Source: Brumicola pallidula DSM 14239 = ACAM 615 (GTDB taxonomy: Bacteria > Pseudomonadota > Gammaproteobacteria > Enterobacterales > Alteromonadaceae). From it: DNA of 64,000 nucleotides. Every line of letters begins with the position of its first letter. Within the stretch, counting starts at the first letter, position 1. The stretch is from assembly GCF_000428905.1 (NCBI RefSeq), contig NZ_AUAV01000013.1, positions 62,001 to 126,000 of the forward strand. The letters are read 5' to 3'. The position numbers were made by a program, and so were the translations under genes. A model generated the notes under the pieces. That model saw nothing but the letters and a program-made list of their open reading frames with translations, did not search any database and was not told the DNA's origin. Shown here one piece after another: positions 58,301 through 64,000 of the stretch.

Positions 58301-59329
58301 ATGAGTCGTTTTTATAAAACAATAACAGTAGCAATAGCAGTCAGTTTGTTGGCCGCGTGCGGATCCTCGCCGCAGATAGATTTAGTTAACACTTCTGTGC
58401 AATCAAACTTTCCAGTCGTTGCAAAAGAACAAGTAAAAGATCTAAGCATAAACGACCATGTGCTAAGCGTCGCTACTTGGAATGTTGAACATTTAGCTTA
58501 TCCAATCGATCAAGGCTGCAAACCGCGGAATGAAGATGAACTGCAAGAAATGCGCGCATATGCGCAAAAACTGGATGTCGACATAGTTGCTCTTCAAGAA
58601 GTCGCTTCAAAAGAAGCGGTTCATCTGCTTTTCCCTAAAGCCGAGTGGCAAGTCATTATGTCGGCAAGACCGGACAGTGAAGCATATGAATGCCGTGGTT
58701 CAGGATATAAATCCACTCAACAAAAAACCGCTATCGCTGTTAAAAAGGCCCTGCAAGTTGGTGCCGTTGAGCAAAATCAAGCATTTATGCTCAAGCATCC
58801 AGGTCTTCGATTTGGCTTAGGTATCTCTATTCAAACAGCGCTTGGGATGACAAATATTCTTAACTTACATTTAAAGAGCGGCTGTTTTGTCGACGACTAT
58901 TTGAAGAGTGACTCTCGAGCCTGTCAAGATCTTAGCGAGCAAGCAGCCATTCTGTATGATTGGATTGAGAAACGCGAAAATTCATCCGCTCCTTACGTTA
59001 TTTTAGGAGACTTTAACCATCGTATTTCGGCTCCGTATAATAGAATGACCCGATCTATAAGGGCCAAATCAAAAAGTGCGACCTCACCTATTCAAATAGT
59101 CACACAGCCTCTCATAGGTTGCCATCCGAGCTATCCAGCTCCAATAGACCATATTATTGTCGGTGGATTAACAGCAACCAGTGTAACATTGAGTCCGCTA
59201 GTACATTACTATGATGACATGCAAGAGGACGCCATGTTGAGTGATCACTGCGCCACATCAGTGAATATTGCGCAAGCTCATTATCCACTATCGACGTCCG
59301 TGAAATGGCAAGTAAGCAGCAAAGAGTAA
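58301..59329 (+). CDS. EEP-family (endonuclease/exonuclease/phosphatase) lipoprotein
   Basis: 342 residues from the ATG at 58301; GGAAAAG lies about 8 bases upstream. A lipoprotein signal ends LLAAC, with Cys at residue 20. The catalytic blocks of the DNase I/exonuclease III/sphingomyelinase fold are visible: ATWNVEHL, DIVALQEV, LNLHLKSGC, ILGDFNHR and LSDHCATS, with PIDHIIVGG. Activity could be on nucleic acid or a phosphodiester such as a phospholipid head group. It lies between the cyd operon and the BetI-type locus and is probably its own transcript. Confidence 0.88.
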   Translation: MSRFYKTITVAIAVSLLAACGSSPQIDLVNTSVQSNFPVVAKEQVKDLSINDHVLSVATWNVEHLAYPIDQGCKPRNEDELQEMRAYAQKLDVDIVALQEVASKEAVHLLFPKAEWQVIMSARPDSEAYECRGSGYKSTQQKTAIAVKKALQVGAVEQNQAFMLKHPGLRFGLGISIQTALGMTNILNLHLKSGCFVDDYLKSDSRACQDLSEQAAILYDWIEKRENSSAPYVILGDFNHRISAPYNRMTRSIRAKSKSATSPIQIVTQPLIGCHPSYPAPIDHIIVGGLTATSVTLSPLVHYYDDMQEDAMLSDHCATSVNIAQAHYPLSTSVKWQVSSKE

Positions 59330-59968
59330 TAGATTGTTTCAGGCGCTATTTATCAACAAGCCGGCACAATTCTGCTGCGCTGGGACCAAGATATCGTTAT
59401 TTTGTCTAACCCGATGTATGGTTCTTGGAATTAAGTCAATAAACAGTCATCTACGTCGCTTCGAAAACTAAATTTGTTCTCGAAACGACCAAAGCGGTAA
59501 AAATCTTTGCACCGCTAATGTTAGAAATCAAAGATGATCGGGCCAACTCGGTGGGAGATCGAAAATTAATAGTTAGAACACTAATATTATTTTACGTATT
59601 GAGCGTTCTTTATTAGATATGCTTAAAAAGCAATCCGTGACCAATTCTGGAAAGTGCTTATTTTTTAACCAGCACTAGTAGTGAGTATTATGAAGCATCT
59701 GTTACGTCATATTAAGGCCTTCAAAAATGTCTTTAAATAGGCTTTCGAACTGCTATAAAAACCCCGCCAAACATAGCTTACATCAGATTATAAATTCCAT
59801 AATATGGGTATGCTATCAGAATGTAAAAAAGACTCTTTTAATGATTTTATTAACCGGAAAATCAAGCAAACTTGATATTAATTGAACGTTCAATTAATAT
59901 AACCGTGGTTGGCATATTATTCCCACACATCAAGAACGTTTACTAAAATACATTCAACAGGAACTTTT
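59330..59968. other. long regulatory region upstream of the choline-type receptor
   Basis: 639 bases without a credible gene. The first half reads like decayed coding sequence in several frames but could not be identified. The last 100 bases hold the BetI-type promoter. The mRNA leader from the -10 region to the ATG at 59969 is about 60 bases. Confidence 0.5.
59872..59900 (+). promoter_or_regulatory. BetI-type operator within a sigma70-like promoter
   Basis: TTGATA (59872-59877) and TAATAT (59895-59900) are spaced by 17 bases. A perfect 26-bp palindrome spans 59875-59900; its left half is ATATTAATTGAAC. The core ATTGAACGTTCAAT matches BetI operators known from E. coli and Vibrio. Binding there would block polymerase, and choline would relieve it. 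Confidence 0.85.
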
Positions 59969-62329
59969 ATGAAACCTCATTTGCCTATGAAGCACAGCGT
60001 GATCGCACTATCTGTATTATCAGCAATATCTGTAACCTCCCTGTCCGCTATCGCAGAAGATAGTAAAGAACAGCGAGCGGATACCGAACAAAAAAAAATA
60101 GAAACTATTCAAGTTACCGGCCGCAGCCTTTCTTATGCAAACAGCACCGTCTCATCGGAAATGAAAAAGCAGCAGACTCCTATGACCAGCGCACTATCTA
60201 TTATCGATAACCTGCCTGGTGTATTAGTGAACGAAGGCGACCCCTTTGGATCAGACGAATGGTCAACCAGTATTTCCATGCGTGGATTTCAACTGGATCT
60301 TGCATCTCAGCAAATTGGTATGACCGTCGACGGCATTTCCAACGGCAACTCTAACTACGGCGGTGGTACAAAAGCCAGCCGTTATATCGATACTGAAAAT
60401 TTACGCAGTATTGAAGTATCTCAAGGTACAGCAGACATTAGCTCGCGTTCCAACGAAGCGCTAGGCGGCACGCTTGATTTCACAACAATACGCCCTAGTT
60501 TCGACGAGAAACTAACCGTCAGCACTACTCTTGGTGAATACAACGCACGCAAATTTTACACGCGTTACGATACGGGAGAGATTGCTCAGGACACATTTGC
60601 ATGGGTGTCTATATCAACGCAACAAAATGATGACTATATGGACGGTTCAATAACTAACTCACGGGATCATGCTGAGGGTAAAATAATCAGTCGCATTGGC
60701 GACGTCGATTTAACTGGTTATTTGAGCTACGACGATGCTGTAGAATATACCTACCAGCGTGTTTATGGCCTTGAACAATATGCGCAAGATCCTAATTGGG
60801 ATGGCCTCATCAAAACCTTTACGGGCGTGCCTTATCAAGACCAAGCGTTACGTAAAACTTGGGGTACTGAGCGTGAAAACCTTTTTGGTTATTTACAAGC
60901 AGACTTCATGGTCAGTGAAGTTAAGGTTAGCACCAACGTTTATTACCATAAAAACGAAGGTATGGGTAAATGGATGCCGTACTACATGGCCGACGTCACA
61001 GATGACGGCGCAGGCAATCCGCACTCCGAGCTAGATAATTCGACCACAGCCTTCGGTGGCTCATCAGCGGGCAGCATCTATTTTGTTAATCGTGACGGTG
61101 AGTCGTTGTCACCTAACGCCGGCTGTGTCAGTTCTATCGGTTACCCTTATGGCGGTGGCGGACCTGAAATCGATCCTGGTTGCTATGAACAAGGTGCTAT
61201 GCCTGTCAGTTCAAATCGTCATAGTAATTATAGTAAAGAGCGTTACGGCGTAAACGCCGACTTAATTTGGAATACCACGATTGCGGGTATGCCAAATACG
61301 TTACGCGGTGGTTTATGGTATGAAGATTATCAGCGCGATGAGAACCGTAGCTGGCATAAAACCATCGATGCGGCAACTGGCCCACGTTATGAAAACACGC
61401 CTTACTGGATCCAGTATAGTCGAGAGTTTCCAGTCGAGACTCTGATGTATTATATTGAAAACGAGATAGATACTGGTTTTGCTAAATTTCGCTTAGGTGC
61501 TAAGAAATTCAACGTTGACGTTACTAAGGAAGATCAGTTTGTACCAGCAAATAACTTGAACGTGTCATCTGACTCAGACGCCTTAATATCAGCTGGATTT
61601 GTTGCCCCCTTACCCTTGAGCGGCTTGGAAGTATTTGGTGGTTACGCTGAGAACTTTGCCGCAATAAAAGATGGCGTATTAGAGCTTGACGACACTGACG
61701 TGAGCCAAATAGAGCCGGAAACAGCGGATAACATCGATTTTGGTCTGCGTTACTCCACACCTGGTTTTAACGCCAGCTTGACCTATTACAACATTAAGTT
61801 TGAAAACCGGATCACGTTTATCAGTAATGAAGATGTCAACGGCATCGACTTCTTAGAAGCGGCTGCCGGCGGATACGTTAACGACGGAGGTGTCGAGTCG
61901 GACGGTATCGAAGCATCGTTAGACTATAGACTGACTGATAGTCTGGGTGTTTATGTTTCTTATACTAAAAATGACTCTACATATACCGACAAAGGCTTCC
62001 TTGGCAACACCGTGTTAGGAAGTGCTCAGGATATGGCCGTGGTTAGCTTTGACTATACCAAAGGCGATTTTTATGCAGGTTTTAGCACAAAATATGTTGG
62101 TGAACGTTATTTAGATCAAGCCAATACGCAGGAAACTGACTCTTATGTAGTGAGTGACTTGTACGTGGGTAAAACAGCATATGAATTTGCTGGAGCCATT
62201 CAAAGTATGGAGCTAAGCTTCACAATAAACAATGTCTTTGACAAAAACTACCTTGGCACAATTGCGCCTAACGCAGCTTGGATAGGTGCCCCAAGAACGG
62301 CGACATTTAACGCCAAGTTCGTAATGTAA
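59969..62329 (+). CDS. TonB-dependent receptor of the BetI-regulated locus
   Basis: 786-residue outer membrane transporter. The ATG at 59969 has AGGAAC six bases upstream and gives a signal peptide (VIALSVLSAISVTSLSAIA); the open frame begins 60 bases earlier. A TonB box-like ETIQVTG follows at about residue 52. The plug has SIIDNLPGVLVNEGDPFGSDEWSTSISMRGF, MTVDGISNG and a NEALGGTLDFTT end. The barrel contains DGIEASLDYRLTDSLGVYVSY and a final FNAKFVM. Unlike most barrels it ends in Met rather than Phe. The ligand is probably a choline compound, from the BetI-type operator and betI downstream. Its stop codon opens a tandem array. Confidence 0.9.
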   Translation: MKPHLPMKHSVIALSVLSAISVTSLSAIAEDSKEQRADTEQKKIETIQVTGRSLSYANSTVSSEMKKQQTPMTSALSIIDNLPGVLVNEGDPFGSDEWSTSISMRGFQLDLASQQIGMTVDGISNGNSNYGGGTKASRYIDTENLRSIEVSQGTADISSRSNEALGGTLDFTTIRPSFDEKLTVSTTLGEYNARKFYTRYDTGEIAQDTFAWVSISTQQNDDYMDGSITNSRDHAEGKIISRIGDVDLTGYLSYDDAVEYTYQRVYGLEQYAQDPNWDGLIKTFTGVPYQDQALRKTWGTERENLFGYLQADFMVSEVKVSTNVYYHKNEGMGKWMPYYMADVTDDGAGNPHSELDNSTTAFGGSSAGSIYFVNRDGESLSPNAGCVSSIGYPYGGGGPEIDPGCYEQGAMPVSSNRHSNYSKERYGVNADLIWNTTIAGMPNTLRGGLWYEDYQRDENRSWHKTIDAATGPRYENTPYWIQYSREFPVETLMYYIENEIDTGFAKFRLGAKKFNVDVTKEDQFVPANNLNVSSDSDALISAGFVAPLPLSGLEVFGGYAENFAAIKDGVLELDDTDVSQIEPETADNIDFGLRYSTPGFNASLTYYNIKFENRITFISNEDVNGIDFLEAAAGGYVNDGGVESDGIEASLDYRLTDSLGVYVSYTKNDSTYTDKGFLGNTVLGSAQDMAVVSFDYTKGDFYAGFSTKYVGERYLDQANTQETDSYVVSDLYVGKTAYEFAGAIQSMELSFTINNVFDKNYLGTIAPNAAWIGAPRTATFNAKFVM

Positions 62330-62376
62330 AAAACGTAATGTAAAAAACGTAATGTAAAAAACGTGACGTAAAAAAA
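62320..62376 (+). repeat. 14-bp tandem array at the TonB receptor stop codon
   Basis: Three perfect units of CGTAATGTAAAAAA (62320, 62334, 62348) and a 15-base variant (62362). The first contains the last codons and the stop (TAA 62327-62329). Because 14 is not a multiple of three, the repeated TAA appears in all three frames. Confidence 0.9.
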
Positions 62377-62386
62377 CGTGAGAAAG

Positions 62387-62414
62387 GCCACATGCAGTAA
62401 CAACTGTATGTGGC
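62387..62414 (+). promoter_or_regulatory. strong hairpin between receptor and PhoD-like gene
   Basis: 12-bp stem (62387-62398 with 62403-62414, one G-T pair) with an AACA loop; left arm GCCACATGCAGT. No T run follows, so full termination is unlikely. It could stabilise the upstream mRNA or reduce expression of the downstream genes. Confidence 0.6.
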
Positions 62415-62446
62415 TACTTCACTAGCATAATAGGGTAAAAAAACGC

Positions 62447-63487
62447 ATGTTTAGATTATTAGCAATTTGCACGTTATTGTTCACCACTGCGGTTTCAGCT
62501 GGTGCACCAAGTCGTATTTTATTTGGTTCGTGCTCACATCAAGATAAAGATATTCCAATTTTTAGTAGTATTGTCGACGACGAACCTGAGGTTTTTATCT
62601 TTCTTGGAGATAACGTCTACGGCGATACTGAAGACATGGCGGTATTGCAGAGCAAATATGACAAACTGGGCGCAAAACCCGGTTTTAAAAAGTTAAAAGA
62701 ACAGGCTGAGTTAATCGCCATTTGGGATGATCATGATTTCGGTGCTAACGATGCCGGTAAGCAATATCCAAAGAAAGAAGCCTCTCGCCAAATTATGCTT
62801 AATTTCTGGGATGAGCCTGAGAATTCGGCGCGTAGAACCAGAGAAGATGGTATTTATACCTCCTATCAATATGGAGAAGGCGATGAAAGTATCCACGTAA
62901 TTTTACCTGATCTTCGCTGGAACCGAGATGACATTGCTCATGTAACTAGTGAAGAATATACTAACGTTCGCGAACCTAAGAACATGGGACCTTACAGCGT
63001 TCACAGCGATCCAAACGCCAGTATGATTGGAGAAAAACAATGGCTGTGGCTGGAACAAGAACTTAAAAAACCAGCACGCATAAAAGTGATAGGATCTAGC
63101 CTGCAGCTTTTGGCTGACTTTACGGGCTGGGAATCTTGGGCTAATTTCCCCGCAGACCGCCAGCGTTTGTTTTCGCTTATTAAAAAACATAATGTGAATG
63201 GGGTGGTATTAATAAGTGGTGATACTCATTGGGGTGAAGTCAGCTACTATGATGAAGACCTAGATTATCCATTATGGGAAATCACCTCGTCTGGTTTGAC
63301 CCAGGAATGGAAAAACGTGAGTCCAAACAAACACCGCATCGGTAATTTTACCAGTAAGGTTAACTATGGTGCGCTGAATGTTGATTGGGGAAAAGACGAT
63401 CCCGTCGTCACTTTAGGCCTTTACGATGTGGCCGGTGACGTGCTTAACGAACATCGGTTCAGGCTATCAACGCTGGAACCTTACTAA
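62447..63487 (+). CDS. PhoD-like secreted phosphoesterase
   Basis: 346 residues with a signal peptide ending VSAGA. It has the alkaline phosphatase D/phospholipase D-like metallophosphoesterase layout: FGSCSHQDKDIPIF, the metal ligands in FLGDNVYGD, IWDDHDFGANDAGK, VIGSSLQ, and the closing SGDTHWGEV. The family includes the Streptomyces chromofuscus phospholipase D, which frees choline from phosphatidylcholine, and PhoD enzymes acting on teichoic acids or phospholipids. AGGG precedes the ATG. It lies between a BetI-controlled receptor and betI, which supports release of choline from a choline phosphodiester. Substrate is inferred. Confidence 0.9.
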   Translation: MFRLLAICTLLFTTAVSAGAPSRILFGSCSHQDKDIPIFSSIVDDEPEVFIFLGDNVYGDTEDMAVLQSKYDKLGAKPGFKKLKEQAELIAIWDDHDFGANDAGKQYPKKEASRQIMLNFWDEPENSARRTREDGIYTSYQYGEGDESIHVILPDLRWNRDDIAHVTSEEYTNVREPKNMGPYSVHSDPNASMIGEKQWLWLEQELKKPARIKVIGSSLQLLADFTGWESWANFPADRQRLFSLIKKHNVNGVVLISGDTHWGEVSYYDEDLDYPLWEITSSGLTQEWKNVSPNKHRIGNFTSKVNYGALNVDWGKDDPVVTLGLYDVAGDVLNEHRFRLSTLEPY

Positions 63488-63510
63488 TAAATTAATCATG
63501 TGAGAAAGGA

Positions 63511-64000
63511 ATGCCAAAACTAGGAATGGAGTCAATGCGTCGTCAACAACTGATTGACGCGACGATTGATGTTGTTGCTGAAGTCGGCTTAAAAGGCGCG
63601 ACTATAAATCTTATTTCAAAGCGAGCAGGGATGTCGTCTGGCATTATTAGTCATTATTTTGGTAGTAAACAGGCATTGATTGAAGCTTCTGTTCGGTATC
63701 TGCTTTCTCAACTTAAAATAGAGTATTCGCCAGATAACCCATATGACCGGCTAATGAAGATTGTTGACTTGAATTTTTCAGGCATACAAAAGGCCGATTC
63801 TAGTACTAAGACCTGGTTAAGTTTTTGGGGACAGTCTATGCATGATCCCAACTTGTATCGCCTACAAGAGATAAATAAGCGTCGTCTTGTGAGCAATTTA
63901 CGTTACAGCTTTAAACAATTATTAGATCCTAAAACGGCTCACGATGCTGCCGAAGTCACCGCTGCATTAATCGATGGTTTTTGGTTGCGCTGTGCATTAA
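63511..64000 (+). CDS. betI: choline-responsive repressor BetI (3' end outside window)
   Basis: TetR-family regulator, 163 codons visible of about 195. The N-terminus MPKLGMESMRRQQLI and the helix-turn-helix (ATINLISKRAGMSSGIISHYFGSKQALIEA) match BetI closely, and KTWLSFWGQSMHDPNLYRLQEINKRRL and LIDGFWLRCAL are BetI signatures of the ligand domain. BetI represses the choline-to-glycine-betaine genes until choline binds. It begins 23 bases after the PhoD-like gene, so it is probably in the same transcript, with betaine aldehyde and choline dehydrogenase genes expected just beyond the window. Confidence 0.93.
   Translation, partial: MPKLGMESMRRQQLIDATIDVVAEVGLKGATINLISKRAGMSSGIISHYFGSKQALIEASVRYLLSQLKIEYSPDNPYDRLMKIVDLNFSGIQKADSSTKTWLSFWGQSMHDPNLYRLQEINKRRLVSNLRYSFKQLLDPKTAHDAAEVTAALIDGFWLRCAL

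Overview
The window looks like chromosomal DNA of a marine gammaproteobacterium of the Alteromonadales (Alteromonas, Glaciecola or Paraglaciecola type). This is inferred from low to moderate G+C, two TonB-dependent receptors, several secreted S9 peptidases and penicillin-acylase-family enzymes, a GH16/GH2 polysaccharide locus, GGDEF/EAL signalling proteins and a BetI-type regulator. No rRNA, tRNA, CRISPR array, prophage or intact insertion sequence was seen. About 44 protein genes are supported.

Layout. 0-2.7 kb: a decayed IS3-type transposase fragment beside a G+C-rich pncA-pncB operon that looks transferred. 2.7-10.7 kb: iron alcohol dehydrogenase, alternative oxidase, a TonB receptor, a Lys-rich helix-hairpin-helix protein, a DUF2845 protein and an orphan DNA methyltransferase. 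10.8-21.5 kb: acyltransferase, quinone-oxidoreductase-like enzyme, an AstE/AspA-like deacylase, an AGXT-type aminotransferase, an S9 peptidase, a periplasmic polyamine-type binding protein translationally coupled to a GGDEF-EAL protein (NspS/MbaA-like), and a rhodanese. 21.6-28.5 kb: sterol-desaturase-type hydroxylase with a divergent AraC regulator, cysteine synthase, a penicillin-acylase-family enzyme and a free-standing Cache protein. 28.6-32.4 kb: a convergent set of SDR, amidohydrolase lactonase, enolase-superfamily dehydratase and class II aldolase, which together fit a non-phosphorylating route from sugar to 2-keto-3-deoxy acid to aldol cleavage products. 32.5-40.8 kb: 7TM diguanylate cyclase, a second acylase, prolyl oligopeptidase whose signal peptide is broken by two compensating indels, DsbA-like protein and isochorismatase-like hydrolase. 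41-51.9 kb: NagA, a GNAT-nitrilase fusion, a sugar porter, a secreted GH16, a LacZ-type GH2 and a divergent AraC regulator. 52.3-58.1 kb: cydABDC with a short CydA of the cyanide-insensitive type. 58.3-64 kb: an EEP-family lipoprotein, then TonB receptor, PhoD-like phosphoesterase and betI (cut by the window end).

The most interesting locus is the last. A perfect 26-bp palindrome of the BetI operator type sits exactly between the -35 and -10 elements of the TonB receptor promoter. With the PhoD-family enzyme between receptor and betI, this suggests a choline-regulated system that imports a choline-containing compound and splits it outside the cytoplasm to feed glycine betaine synthesis.

The second striking pattern is a set of short tandem arrays (11-14 bp units) that begin inside the stop codon of four unrelated genes and run into the 3' intergenic space. 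Their periods are not multiples of three and each unit carries a stop codon, so three copies place stops in all frames.
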